Positions 27,255-36,441 of a DNA stretch of 64,000 nt are shown here, one piece after another. Position 1 is the stretch's first letter, and each line of letters starts with the position of its first letter. Source of the stretch: Stakelama marina. Its GTDB lineage: Bacteria; Pseudomonadota; Alphaproteobacteria; Sphingomonadales; Sphingomonadaceae. The stretch lies in the NCBI RefSeq assembly GCF_018122655.1, contig NZ_JAGRQC010000001.1, positions 1,116,001 through 1,180,000 of the forward strand, given 5' to 3'. The notes below the pieces were generated by a model that searched no databases, was not told the origin of the DNA, and saw only the letters and a program-made list of their open reading frames with translations. The translations under genes were made by a program, and so were the position numbers.

Positions 27255-28361
27255 ATGAAAGTCGGCGTCCCCAAGGAAATCAAGAATCACGAATATCGAG
27301 TCGGGCTGACGCCGCCGTCAGTCGCGGAACTGGTCGCAGCCGGGCATGAGGTCATTGTCGAGACCAGCGCAGGCGGCGGGATCGATTTCGAGGACCAGGA
27401 TTATGTCGATGTCGGTGCGCGGATCGCGCCCGACGCCAAGTCCGTCTTCGCCGAAGCCGACATGATCGTGAAAGTGAAGGAGCCGCAGCCGAGCGAAATC
27501 GCGATGCTCGAGCCGCGCCATATCCTGTTCACCTATCTCCACCTCGCCGCCAGCCAGCCGCTGACCGAAGGCCTGCTGAAGTCGGGAGCGACGTGCATCG
27601 CCTATGAAACGGTGACCGGCGCGAAGGGCGGCCTGCCGCTGCTCAAGCCGATGTCGGAGGTCGCAGGCCGCATGTCGGTTCAGGTCGGCGCGCATTATCT
27701 GGAAAAGGAACAGGGCGGGCGCGGTGTTCTGCTGGGCGGCGTACCGGGCGTGGCGCCGGCACGGGTCGCGATCCTCGGCGGCGGCATTTCGGGCGTCAAT
27801 GCCGCGCAGATGGCGGTCGGCATGCGCGCCGACGTGACGATCTACGACATCAACAACGAGCGGCTGGCCGAACTCGACATGTTCTTCTCGAGCCAGATCA
27901 AGACCGCCTACGCCTCGAAGGCCGCGGTCGAGGCCGCGGTGGCCAAGGCGCACCTCGTCATCGGCGCGGTGCTGGTGCCCGGTGCAGCAGCGCCCAAGCT
28001 GGTCACGCGCGACATGCTGAAGACGATGAAGCGCGGCAGCGTGCTCGTCGATATCGCGATCGACCAGGGCGGCTGTTTCGAAACGTCGACGCCGACGACG
28101 CATGACGACCCCGTGTATGAAATCGACGGCGTGACGCATTATTGCGTTGCCAACATGCCGGGCGCCGTCGCGCGCACCAGCGCCTTCGCGCTCAACAACG
28201 CGACGCTGCCCTTCGTGCTGAAGATCGCGAACATGGGCGCGGAAGACGCGATGCGCGCCGACCCGCACCTGGCGGCCGGCCTCAACACCTCCGACGGCAA
28301 GATCCGCTACAAGGCGGTCGCCGATGCGTTCGGCATGGAATATGAGGCCTGGAACGCCTGA
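27255..28361 (+). CDS. ald: alanine dehydrogenase
   Basis: A 368-residue NAD-dependent enzyme that interconverts L-alanine and pyruvate plus ammonia. It opens MKVGVPKEIKNHEYRVGLTP with the substrate-binding Arg and Lys, has the second Lys in MIVKVKEPQ, catalytic His in FTYLHLAAS, and the Rossmann motif GGGISGVNAAQMA near residue 175. Full length for the family. An AAGGATCGG ribosome binding site precedes the ATG. Regulation by the divergent Lrp protein is likely. It ends 42 bases from a convergent diguanylate cyclase gene. Confidence 0.96.
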   Translation: MKVGVPKEIKNHEYRVGLTPPSVAELVAAGHEVIVETSAGGGIDFEDQDYVDVGARIAPDAKSVFAEADMIVKVKEPQPSEIAMLEPRHILFTYLHLAASQPLTEGLLKSGATCIAYETVTGAKGGLPLLKPMSEVAGRMSVQVGAHYLEKEQGGRGVLLGGVPGVAPARVAILGGGISGVNAAQMAVGMRADVTIYDINNERLAELDMFFSSQIKTAYASKAAVEAAVAKAHLVIGAVLVPGAAAPKLVTRDMLKTMKRGSVLVDIAIDQGGCFETSTPTTHDDPVYEIDGVTHYCVANMPGAVARTSAFALNNATLPFVLKIANMGAEDAMRADPHLAAGLNTSDGKIRYKAVADAFGMEYEAWNA

Positions 28362-28403
28362 TCAATCTGCGGCGCGGGCGCTTCGGTGAAGAGTCCACGC
28401 CGT

Positions 28404-30188
28404 TCAGGCGGCCAGCGACAGGCGATTGCGGCCGGCATGTTTGGCATCGTACAACGCCGCATCGGCGCTGCGCAGAAGGTCGGCGCGTGAACTTTCCGGG
28501 CTAAGGCTTGCGACACCGGCGCTGACCGTCACGCAGATATCGCGGCCATTTTCGATCGTGGTGATCGCCGAGCCGAACTCGCCGCGAACGCGTTCGCATA
28601 CGCGCGCCGCCGCCTCCAGCGACGCCCCACGGAGCAGGAGCCCGAATTCCTCGCCACCCAGCCGCGCCAGCAAATCGCCTTCGCGCGTCACCTGGTTCGC
28701 CACCTGCGCGAATTTCTGCAACACGCGGTCGCCCGCGTCGTGCCCATATTCGTCGTTGACGCGTTTGAAATGATCGATGTCGAACAGCGCCAGACAAGCC
28801 GGTCCGGCGACTTCTGCATCGATCAGCGCGTCGACCGCATCGTTGAAGGCACGGCGATTGGCCAGGCCGGTTAGCGGATCGGTGAGCGCTGCCTCCTTCA
28901 AGCGATGCTCGACATCCTTGCGGCGCGAAATATTGCGAATGACGCTGACGACGCCGGTCGGCTTGCCGTTCGAATCGATCAACCCGCGCGTGTTGGTTTC
29001 GAACCATTGATATTCGCCGGAGGCCGTGCGGCCGCGATATTCGACGCTGTGCGCGCGATCGGGCTCGGCCAGCGACAGAAAATGGCACTTGCGGACGGCA
29101 TCGACGTCTTCGGGATGGACCAGCCCGCTCGCATAGGTCCCGGTCAGATCGTCTTCGTCATACCCTGCGAGCGCTTGGATCGACGGCGACACATAAAGGA
29201 CGCGACCATCGACATCGAGATTGACGACGATATCGGTCGCATTGTCAGTGACGAGGCGATAGCGCGCCTCGCTCGTCTGGAGCTCCTCGAAAAGCTGCTT
29301 GCGATGTTTCAGATCGGCGGCGATCGGCAGCGTAATCAGTACGAGGACCGCCGTGTAGAACTGATAGAATTGGGCGTGGAACAGCGCACTGCCGACAATC
29401 AACGTCGCCGGCCCGCTGCCGGTCAGCGTAAACAGCCCGCCAAGAAGCGTGACCAGCAGCAGCGACATCGCCGCACCGAAACGACCGAACCGGAATGTCG
29501 CCACGATTACCGGCAGGATCGGCAGAAACAGCAGCGGCAGATCATCCTGTGCGAATACGAAGGTCGTCGTTACGGCAACGAAAATCATCAGCGCCAGCGC
29601 TTCGAACCGCATCCAGCCGCCCGAGCGCCGATACCATTGGCTGGTTTCGCCGCGCATGACGAGTATCGCGATCGGCAGGATCGTAATCGCCCCCAGGCCG
29701 TGGCCGGTCAGCCAGTTCAACCAGTTGGTCCAGTACGACGTCCCACTCGCCACCATCGATGCCTCCGCACCGGCGATGCCGGTTACCGCCGGCGCGATGA
29801 GACCGGCGAAAAGGATGAGCGCGGCAACCTGTGGCAGCGAATCGAGGCCCGCTCGCAACCGCGACCGATTCATGAGCCATGCCGCCAGCGCCGATTCGGC
29901 CATGTTGATTACGGAAAAGGCCGGCGCCGCGGCGACCCCAAACCCGAACAGCGCGGTCGCAAGCCAGCTTGCGATCGCGCAGGCAATCAGCGGCGGCCAC
30001 CAGTTTTTCGGTTCGGTTTGGGTCAGATAGGCAACGAGAATCGGTGACGCGATCCAAAGACACGCGACACCGCCGCCGAAACGTGTCGAAACGATCGTCG
30101 CCGACGCGGCAATGAAATAGGTGACCGCAAGCAGCAGCAGGTCAGGAAACTTAGGCTGCCGAGGGGGAAGCGGAGACGCGGTGAACAT
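28404..30188 (-). CDS. MASE1-PAS-GGDEF diguanylate cyclase
   Basis: A 594-residue inner-membrane signalling protein. Residues ~15-290 are a MASE1 sensor of about eight transmembrane helices. A PAS domain with PAC tail follows (VTDNATDIVVNLDVDG, IQALAGYDEDDLTG), then a GGDEF domain from about residue 430. The catalytic motif is GGEEF and the product-inhibition I-site RxxD is present five residues earlier (REGDLLARL), so it should make c-di-GMP and be feedback-controlled. It is a single gene convergent with ald. A PilZ protein that could read c-di-GMP lies at 43138. Confidence 0.94.
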   Translation of the reverse strand: MFTASPLPPRQPKFPDLLLLAVTYFIAASATIVSTRFGGGVACLWIASPILVAYLTQTEPKNWWPPLIACAIASWLATALFGFGVAAAPAFSVINMAESALAAWLMNRSRLRAGLDSLPQVAALILFAGLIAPAVTGIAGAEASMVASGTSYWTNWLNWLTGHGLGAITILPIAILVMRGETSQWYRRSGGWMRFEALALMIFVAVTTTFVFAQDDLPLLFLPILPVIVATFRFGRFGAAMSLLLVTLLGGLFTLTGSGPATLIVGSALFHAQFYQFYTAVLVLITLPIAADLKHRKQLFEELQTSEARYRLVTDNATDIVVNLDVDGRVLYVSPSIQALAGYDEDDLTGTYASGLVHPEDVDAVRKCHFLSLAEPDRAHSVEYRGRTASGEYQWFETNTRGLIDSNGKPTGVVSVIRNISRRKDVEHRLKEAALTDPLTGLANRRAFNDAVDALIDAEVAGPACLALFDIDHFKRVNDEYGHDAGDRVLQKFAQVANQVTREGDLLARLGGEEFGLLLRGASLEAAARVCERVRGEFGSAITTIENGRDICVTVSAGVASLSPESSRADLLRSADAALYDAKHAGRNRLSLAA

Positions 30189-30223
30189 CCCGGCACCCTA
30201 GGGCCAAAGGGTTAACACGCGCC

Positions 30224-30856
30224 TTAGGGGTTTCCGTTTTCGGCGGCGAGAAACTGATCGAGCAATTGCAGCCGCAGCCTCAACCCATCGCGGTATTTGG
30301 CGTCCTTCGGCGCAAGCTGCACGGCACGCTGCCAATAGGGCCGCGCCGCGGCAAATTCGCCTGCCCGAACAAGCGCCATGCCGTAAAAGAAGGGCGGACC
30401 CGGATGGCCTGGCGCCAGTTCGATCGCATGTTCGAACGCCATCCTGGCAGCCGGCGACACATAGCCATCGTCGTGCTCGGTATAGGCAAGGCCAAGTCCG
30501 GTCCACAACGCGATGTCGCGCGGCGAGTGGCGGATACCGCCCAGCACTACGCTGACCGCCGACCTGGTGCGCCCGGCACGGGCCAGCGCATCGGACGCGA
30601 CCAGATAGGCGTTGGCAAAGGTGATATGTCCGAACATCTGGTGGCGAAGCTCGAGCAGCCCCTGATCGATCTCGCGAATCTCCGCCTCGCGCGATACCGG
30701 ATGGCCGGGCAGCATCGGGCTTCCCTGCAACGCATATCCGGTCGCCCCCAGCATCACTGCCGCGCCGGCGAACATCCAAAGGGTGCGCGGCACGCCAAGC
30801 AGCCACAGCAACGCGACCGTGGCGATCCCGATTGCGGCGAGCATCACCCACCCCAT
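30224..30856 (-). CDS. ccmI: TPR cytochrome c maturation factor (CcmI-like)
   Basis: A 210-residue protein with two N-terminal hydrophobic segments (MGWVMLAAIGIATVALLWLL and WMFAGAAVMLGATGYAL) followed by tetratricopeptide repeats (residues ~75-205: ALWTGLGLAYTE, PGPPFFYGMALVRAG). It matches the short CcmI/CycH form, which presents apocytochrome c to the haem lyase CcmFH. It starts in a TGATG overlap with the ccmH stop; the upstream extension of the frame lies inside ccmH. It is the last gene of the ccm operon. Confidence 0.85.
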   Translation of the reverse strand: MGWVMLAAIGIATVALLWLLGVPRTLWMFAGAAVMLGATGYALQGSPMLPGHPVSREAEIREIDQGLLELRHQMFGHITFANAYLVASDALARAGRTRSAVSVVLGGIRHSPRDIALWTGLGLAYTEHDDGYVSPAARMAFEHAIELAPGHPGPPFFYGMALVRAGEFAAARPYWQRAVQLAPKDAKYRDGLRLRLQLLDQFLAAENGNP

Positions 30857-31272
30857 CAGTTCCGCCCCCTTCGCTTCAGGCTGCGGCGAGCGAGGAGCAG
30901 GCCGAGCGCGACCAGCACGATCGGTGTCAGCCATAGCGGCGCCGTCAGCCAGTCGAACGGCGGGTCATAAGTCACATAGTCGCCATAACGGTCGATCAGC
31001 CATTGCCGGATTGCGTCGGGTTTCTCCCCCGCGGCGATCCGTCGGCGGACCAGCGCACGCATATCGCCCGCCATGTCGGCATCGCTGTCGGCGATCGATT
31101 GCCCCTGACAGACGAGACACCGCAACTCTTCCATCAGCGCCTTTGCCTGCGCTTCCTGACGCGGGTCGGAAAGCTGTGTATTGGCGTAGTCGACGGGCGG
31201 GCGCGACGTGTCGGCCAGCGCCGGCCCGGCCGCCACGAGCGCAACCGCGCACAATATCGCAAACCGGTTCAT
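30856..31272 (-). CDS. ccmH: cytochrome c-type biogenesis protein CcmH (CycL)
   Basis: A 138-residue periplasmic thiol oxidoreductase anchored by a C-terminal helix. It has a signal peptide (cut after GPALA), the redox motif LRCLVCQGQS near residue 51, and one transmembrane segment near residues 108-127. It keeps apocytochrome CXXCH cysteines reduced before haem attachment. It overlaps ccmG by four bases (ATGA) upstream and the CcmI gene by one base downstream. Confidence 0.95.
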   Translation of the reverse strand: MNRFAILCAVALVAAGPALADTSRPPVDYANTQLSDPRQEAQAKALMEELRCLVCQGQSIADSDADMAGDMRALVRRRIAAGEKPDAIRQWLIDRYGDYVTYDPPFDWLTAPLWLTPIVLVALGLLLARRSLKRRGRN

Positions 31273-31802
31273 TTCGCGCGCTCCAGCGCAGCCATGATGT
31301 CGGGAATATCGTCGCGACGGATCGCGCCGATATGCTGCATCGCGATCTTGCCCTGCCCGTCGATCACGAAGGTTTCGGGCACGCCCGACGACCCGATTTC
31401 GAGCTGAACCTCGCCCTTCGCATCGTCGCCGATGCGGGCATAGGGGTCGCCATGCCGCGCCAGGAATTTACGCACATCGCCGGGTGTGTCCCGCACGGCG
31501 ACCGCGTCGATCGCGACGCCGCGCCTTTTCAACTCCATCAGCTCGGGCGCCTCGGCGATGCAGGGAATGCACCACGTCGCGAAGACGTTGAGCAATCTCG
31601 GCCCACCCTCACGAAACCCCTGTGGAGACAGGCCGGGCTTGTTCGCGACCATCGGCTTCAACGTAAAGGCGGGAAGCGGCTTTCCGACCATGCGCGAATG
31701 GATCGTGCGGTCGCCGGGCTTGACGATTCCCGTCGCGACCACGACGAGCAATATCGCGAACAGCGCAAGCGGTAGCCAGATGAGGATGCGCGTCACCTTC
31801 AT
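31269..31802 (-). CDS. ccmG: thiol:disulfide interchange protein CcmG (DsbE)
   Basis: A 177-residue membrane-tethered thioredoxin-like protein. An N-terminal anchor (WLPLALFAILLVVVATGIV) precedes the thioredoxin fold with active site FATWCIPCIAE near residue 73 and the cis-proline region SGVPETFVID. It delivers reductant to CcmH and apocytochrome c in the periplasm. It overlaps both neighbours by four bases. Confidence 0.95.
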   Translation of the reverse strand: MKVTRILIWLPLALFAILLVVVATGIVKPGDRTIHSRMVGKPLPAFTLKPMVANKPGLSPQGFREGGPRLLNVFATWCIPCIAEAPELMELKRRGVAIDAVAVRDTPGDVRKFLARHGDPYARIGDDAKGEVQLEIGSSGVPETFVIDGQGKIAMQHIGAIRRDDIPDIMAALERAK

Positions 31803-33760
31803 GTCCAGGCCTCCTCACCCCAGTCCGCTTCTTCGCGCGCCCGTTTTCGAGCACGGCGGGCGCTGCGGGTCTCGCGAAGCAGCCTGCCGAGCAGCGACAG
31901 CAGCCCGCCCAGCGCGATCAGTCCACCGCCCAGCCAGATGAGCGTGACGAACGGCTTCCACCACAACCGCAGCTGCCGCCGCCCCTGCCCGTCGGCATCA
32001 CCCAGCGTCGTATAGAGCTGCCCGTCGAACACGGTCTTTATCGCGGCTTCGTTGGTGACGGTGGGCGGCGCGGAGAAGAACCGTTGTTGGGGCCCCATCG
32101 GGAACGGTGCACCGTCACCGCGCTGCGCCTCCAGCACGCCCTCGATCGCCGACCAGTTCTCACCTACCGCAGGTTTCAGGCCTTTCAGCGTTACGCTGTA
32201 CGGCCCAACCTGCACAGCTTGCCCGACGCGAACGGCGACCAGCCGCTCTACGGTGAAGGCGCTGTCCGAAGCCATGCCCGCCAGGCTGACCGCGACGCCG
32301 AGATGCGCGACAACCATGCCATAGGTGAACAACGGTGTCCGGCGCAGGTCGCGCTTCCACAGCGGCGCCACGCTGGCCGCCGCAAGCCCCGCCGCCAGCC
32401 CGAGTCCGAGCGTCGGCAGGATGCCCGCCCGCGGTGCGAGCACGAAGATTCCTGCAATCGCCAGCGCGGCGATCGCAATCGGCACGGTCAGCCGGTTGAA
32501 CACCGCCTGCACCCGGTCGCGGCGCCAGCGGAGCAGCGGCCCGGCATATAGCAACGCCACGAGCACGAGCGCGAACGGCCCGACGGTCTTGTCGAAAAAG
32601 GGTTTGCCGACCGAAAGCTGTACCCCCATCGCCTGCGCGACGAGCGGATAGAGCGTGCCGATCAGCACGATGCCAAGCATCACCGACAGCAGCAGGTTGT
32701 TGGCGACCAGCCCGGCTTCCCGACTGACCAGCTCGAAGGTATTGCCCGCCCGGACGGTGCCGATCCGCCATCCGAAAAGCGCAAGCGCACCGCCGATATA
32801 GATCGCGAGCAGCGCGAGGATGAACGTGCCGCGCTCGGGATCGACGGCGAAGCTGTGAACGCTGGTCAGGATGCCGGAGCGGACGAGGAAGGTGCCGATC
32901 ATCGACATCGAAAAGGCGACGACGGCGAGCATGATCGTCCAGGCGCGCAACCCGTCGCGTGTCGCCAGCACCGTTACCGAATGAAGCAGCGCGGTCGCCG
33001 CGAGCCACGGCATCAGCGACGCGTTTTCGACCGGGTCCCAGAACCACCAGCCGCCCCAGCCGAGCTCGTAATAGGCCCAGTAGCTGCCGGCCGTGATGCC
33101 GAGCGTCAGGAAAATCCAGGCACCCAGCACCCAGGGCCGCATCGCGCGGGCGAAGGCGGGGCCGACGTCGCGCATCACCAGCGCACCGACCGCGAAGGAA
33201 AAGGCCACCGAAAGCCCGACATAACCGAAATACAGCGTCGGCGGATGGAAGGCGAGGCCGGGGTCCTGCAACAGCGGGTTGAGCCCCTGCCCGTCCGCCG
33301 GCGGCGGCCAGATGCGTGCGAACGGATTGGAGGAGATCAGCAGAAAGGCGTAAAACCCCATCGCGATCAGCGCCTGCGCGCCCAATGTCGCCGTCAGCGT
33401 ACGCGGCTCGAGGCGTTTTTCGAACAGCGCGACCGCGCCGCCCGCGATGCCCAATATGGTCACCCACAGCAGCATCGACCCTTCATGGTTTCCCCATGCG
33501 CCGGCGATCTTGTAGATCATCGGCTTCATCGAGTTGCTGTTTTCGGCGACCAGCAGCACCGACATGTCCGACCGCGTGAACACGGCGATCAGCAACAGCA
33601 TTGCCAGCGCGGTCAGAACGCCCTGCGCGATCGCCACGGGGCGGATCGCCGCGCTCAGATCATCGCGGTCGAAGCGGATGCCGGTAACCGCAAGCGCCAG
33701 CTGAAGCAGCGCGAGCGCGGCGGCGATCCACAGCGCGGCAAGACCGGCCTCTGCGATCAT
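31799..33760 (-). CDS. ccmF: haem lyase subunit CcmF
   Basis: A 653-residue polytopic membrane protein of the System I cytochrome c haem lyase. It contains the tryptophan-rich WWD domain GGWWFWDPVENASLMPWL near residue 235 and about fourteen hydrophobic segments. It joins haem from holo-CcmE to apocytochrome c with CcmH and CcmI. Length is normal. Start and stop overlap ccmE and ccmG by four bases each. Confidence 0.96.
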   Translation of the reverse strand: MIAEAGLAALWIAAALALLQLALAVTGIRFDRDDLSAAIRPVAIAQGVLTALAMLLLIAVFTRSDMSVLLVAENSNSMKPMIYKIAGAWGNHEGSMLLWVTILGIAGGAVALFEKRLEPRTLTATLGAQALIAMGFYAFLLISSNPFARIWPPPADGQGLNPLLQDPGLAFHPPTLYFGYVGLSVAFSFAVGALVMRDVGPAFARAMRPWVLGAWIFLTLGITAGSYWAYYELGWGGWWFWDPVENASLMPWLAATALLHSVTVLATRDGLRAWTIMLAVVAFSMSMIGTFLVRSGILTSVHSFAVDPERGTFILALLAIYIGGALALFGWRIGTVRAGNTFELVSREAGLVANNLLLSVMLGIVLIGTLYPLVAQAMGVQLSVGKPFFDKTVGPFALVLVALLYAGPLLRWRRDRVQAVFNRLTVPIAIAALAIAGIFVLAPRAGILPTLGLGLAAGLAAASVAPLWKRDLRRTPLFTYGMVVAHLGVAVSLAGMASDSAFTVERLVAVRVGQAVQVGPYSVTLKGLKPAVGENWSAIEGVLEAQRGDGAPFPMGPQQRFFSAPPTVTNEAAIKTVFDGQLYTTLGDADGQGRRQLRLWWKPFVTLIWLGGGLIALGGLLSLLGRLLRETRSARRARKRAREEADWGEEAWT

Positions 33761-34191
33761 TTGTCGAGCGATTTCGTCTTGTGCATCGCACCGGCGACCT
33801 GCGGCGGCATGTATCGCTCGTCATGCTTGGCGAGGATATTGTCGGCGACGAACCCGCCGCCGGGTGCCAGATGCCCTTCGGCAACGACGCCGCTGCCCTC
33901 ACGGAAAAGATCAGGCAGGATACCGCGATAGACGACCGTAATCTGGTCGACATTGTCGGTAACGGCGAAGCGCGTGGTCACGCCATCCGACAATTTCGCG
34001 ACCGATCCCGTCACCACCATGCCGCCCAGCCGGATATGCTTGTCGGTGGAAACATGGTCGCGCGCGAGGTCGCTCGGCGAATAGAAGAAGGATGCCTGGT
34101 CGCGAAGCGCCGACAGTGCGAGGACGGCAGCGCCCACAATCGCCGCGACCGCGAGCAGCCCGAGCGTCAAGCGCTGATGTTTCGCCTTCAT
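33757..34191 (-). CDS. ccmE: haem chaperone CcmE
   Basis: A 144-residue periplasmic haem chaperone with an N-terminal anchor (LTLGLLAVAAIVGAAVLAL), an OB-fold domain, and the haem-binding histidine in LAKHDERYMPP near residue 127. It carries haem from CcmC to CcmF. It overlaps ccmD and ccmF by four bases. Confidence 0.96.
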   Translation of the reverse strand: MKAKHQRLTLGLLAVAAIVGAAVLALSALRDQASFFYSPSDLARDHVSTDKHIRLGGMVVTGSVAKLSDGVTTRFAVTDNVDQITVVYRGILPDLFREGSGVVAEGHLAPGGGFVADNILAKHDERYMPPQVAGAMHKTKSLDK

Positions 34192-34316
34192 CTGCGTCGC
34201 AGCTCCTCTGCCGCGCGCTCGGCGACCACCATCGAGCGCCAGCTCGCGAACGCGATAGCGGCGCCGGCAATGGCCGTCAGCACATAGGCCGCGGCAACAA
34301 AGGGCCAGGGGTTCAT
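34188..34316 (-). CDS. ccmD: haem exporter small subunit CcmD
   Basis: A 42-residue single-span membrane protein: one hydrophobic helix (PFVAAAYVLTAIAGAAIAFA) followed by a basic tail ending ELRRR, the usual CcmD look. The ATG at 34316 overlaps the ccmC stop (ATGA), and the stop overlaps ccmE. It helps release holo-CcmE from the CcmABC complex. It is easily missed because it is so short. Confidence 0.88.
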   Translation of the reverse strand: MNPWPFVAAAYVLTAIAGAAIAFASWRSMVVAERAAEELRRR

Positions 34317-35038
34317 CCGCGCGCCATCCGGCGCATCCGCGCCTCGACCTTTTGCACGGCCAGCATGGTCCGCATCCGCATCAGCACGATACCGGTGAAA
34401 AACAGGGTGAAGCCAGCCATCGCATACCATAGCGGCCATAGCATCGACGCGTCGATCGTCGAACCGGTCAGGCCGATGCTTTGTCCCTGATGCAACGTGT
34501 TCCACCACACCACCGAATAATGGATGATCGGCAGAAGCACCGACCCCGCGATACCGAAAAGCGCCGGGATGCGCCCATCGCCGCCGCGCTCGGCATCGGC
34601 GCGGTTGAGCGCGAGATAGGCAAGATAGACGAAGAAGAGCAGCAACATCGACGTCAGCCGCCCGTCCCATTGCCACCAGGTTCCCCAGGTCGGCCGCCCC
34701 CAGATCGAACCGGTGACGAGACATAATGCGGTGAACAGGGCGCCGGGCACCGCAATTGCGCGCGCTGCCAGCGCAGCAAGCGGATGGCGCCAGACGAGAT
34801 AGACAAAGCTCGCCGTGGCAAGCCCCGCCCAGCCGCCAAGGCCGAGCCAGGCGGCTGGGACATGAATATACATGATGCGAACGGTCTCGCCCTGCAGATA
34901 ATCGGGCGGTGTCCGGGTGAGCCCGCCCCATGCCGCGAACAGCATCAGCGCGACGCCCGACCAGAAACAGACCGGCGTTGCGGGACGCGCGATCTTCAGA
35001 AAACGCGTTGGATTGGCTAGGGCGTGGATGCTCGGCAC
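34313..35038 (-). CDS. ccmC: haem exporter CcmC
   Basis: A 241-residue inner-membrane haem handling protein with about six hydrophobic helices and the WWD motif WGTWWQWDGRLTS near residue 125. The flanking histidines (MYIHVPAAW and IIHYSVVWW) are the axial haem ligands of the family. It loads haem onto CcmE. It is the first gene of this ccm run; no ccmA or ccmB precedes it, so those ABC subunits must be encoded elsewhere. Confidence 0.95.
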   Translation of the reverse strand: MPSIHALANPTRFLKIARPATPVCFWSGVALMLFAAWGGLTRTPPDYLQGETVRIMYIHVPAAWLGLGGWAGLATASFVYLVWRHPLAALAARAIAVPGALFTALCLVTGSIWGRPTWGTWWQWDGRLTSMLLLFFVYLAYLALNRADAERGGDGRIPALFGIAGSVLLPIIHYSVVWWNTLHQGQSIGLTGSTIDASMLWPLWYAMAGFTLFFTGIVLMRMRTMLAVQKVEARMRRMARG

Positions 35039-35106
35039 GTCGCTGGCTGGTTAGGCGAAATTATCGTGCATTTCCACTAGGTATTCGCCCGCATGAGGAC
35101 GCGCCC

Positions 35107-36159
35107 TCAGCCGCGCCCGATCAGTCGCTTGGCGATGGTGTCGGCCACTTCGGATTCGGGCGCGCCGGAGCTTGCGCTCTCGTCCCACACCTCGATCAGG
35201 CGGTCGGGAATGCGCGCAATCCGCGCCTCGACCTCGGCGCGGTCGCCCTGCCCAAGATATTCGAGCCCGACATTGATGATGCCGCCGGCATTGATGACGT
35301 AATCGGGCGCGTACAGGATACCGCGGTCGTGCAGCATCTTGCCATGTTCGCGCCGGGCAAGCTGGTTGTTCGCGCCGCCTGCAACCGCCTTGCACTTCAA
35401 CGCCGCGATCGATTCCTCGGTCAGGATCGCGCCGAGCGCGTTCGGGCTGACGATATCGGCTTCGACGCCCAGGATGGCATCGGGCGCGACAACTTCGCCG
35501 CCCAGCTCCTCGCCCAGCGCCTTTGCCCGGTCGGCATTGACGTCGGCAAGCGTGAGCTTCGCGCCGTCCTTCGCCAGCAGCTTCGCCAGACCGCCGCCGA
35601 CGCTGCCCAGCCCCTGGATCGCGACATGAACGCCCTTCATGTCATCGGCGCCCAGCGCGCGCTTCGCCGCAGCCTTCACGCCCAGATAGATGCCCTTGGC
35701 CGTGAACGGCCCCGGATCGCCCCCGGCGGCGCCCTCCCCCACCGGCAGGCCCGAAACATGGCTGGTCTGCGTGGCGATGACCTTCATCCGCGCTTCCGAC
35801 ATGCCGACATCTTCGGCGGTGACGTAGCGCCCGGCGAGCGATTCGACCGCGCGGCCGAATGCCTCGAGCTGCGCGGTGGTGATCGTGTCGCCCGGATTTT
35901 CGGCGATGACGACGCCCTTGCCGCCGCCCATCGGCAAGTTGGCCATCGCATTCTTGAAGCTCATTCCGCGCGACAGACGCAGCGCATCGGTAATCGCAGC
36001 GCCCGGATCGGCATAATGCCAGAAGCGCACGCCGCCCGCCGCCGGACCGAGATGGGTCGAATGAACCGCGATAATCGCCTGGAGCCCGGACTCGCTGTCG
36101 GTGAACAGGTGGACGCCTTCATGGTCGTCGAAGTCGGGAAAGCCCCAGTCGATAGACAC
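35107..36159 (-). CDS. Glu/Leu/Phe/Val dehydrogenase
   Basis: A 350-residue NAD(P)-dependent amino-acid dehydrogenase of the GLFV family, closest in length and layout to leucine dehydrogenase. The glycine-rich substrate loop GPAAGGVRFW and catalytic Lys region NLPMGGGKGVV are near residues 45-80; the Rossmann motif is IQGLGSVGGGLAKLL. It reversibly deaminates a branched-chain amino acid; the exact amino acid is not certain. The start is GTG at 36159 (VSIDWGFP), because the frame further upstream reads through the tRNA-His gene and cannot be protein. Confidence 0.9.
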   Translation of the reverse strand: MSIDWGFPDFDDHEGVHLFTDSESGLQAIIAVHSTHLGPAAGGVRFWHYADPGAAITDALRLSRGMSFKNAMANLPMGGGKGVVIAENPGDTITTAQLEAFGRAVESLAGRYVTAEDVGMSEARMKVIATQTSHVSGLPVGEGAAGGDPGPFTAKGIYLGVKAAAKRALGADDMKGVHVAIQGLGSVGGGLAKLLAKDGAKLTLADVNADRAKALGEELGGEVVAPDAILGVEADIVSPNALGAILTEESIAALKCKAVAGGANNQLARREHGKMLHDRGILYAPDYVINAGGIINVGLEYLGQGDRAEVEARIARIPDRLIEVWDESASSGAPESEVADTIAKRLIGRG

Positions 36160-36192
36160 TGTCGATGATCCGGATTTGTTGCGCGGGAATGA

Positions 36193-36270
36193 TGGGGCGA
36201 CCGATGGGACTTGAACCCACGACCCCTGGTACCACAAACCAGTGCTCTAACCAGCTGAGCTACGATCGCC
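36193..36270 (-). tRNA. tRNA-His (GTG)
   Basis: A 78-base tRNA with encoded CCA. The acceptor stem has eight pairs, including the extra 5' G(-1) opposite C73 that defines histidine tRNA. Anticodon loop TTGTGGT gives GTG. The T-arm is GTGGG/CCCAT with loop TTCAAGT. Confidence 0.96.
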
Positions 36271-36441
36271 GTGAAGCCGCGCGCTTAGCGGCATGTTTGC
36301 CGTGCCGTCAAGCATATCAGGCACAGTAAACCACGCAAAGCAATCTTCGTGCGGCAACGCCACCCGGAAAGCGCCCGTGGGATCAAAAAAGCGCGCCGGG
36401 CAGCGCTGGAATTACGCGACGCGAACGTGCAGATACGCAGC

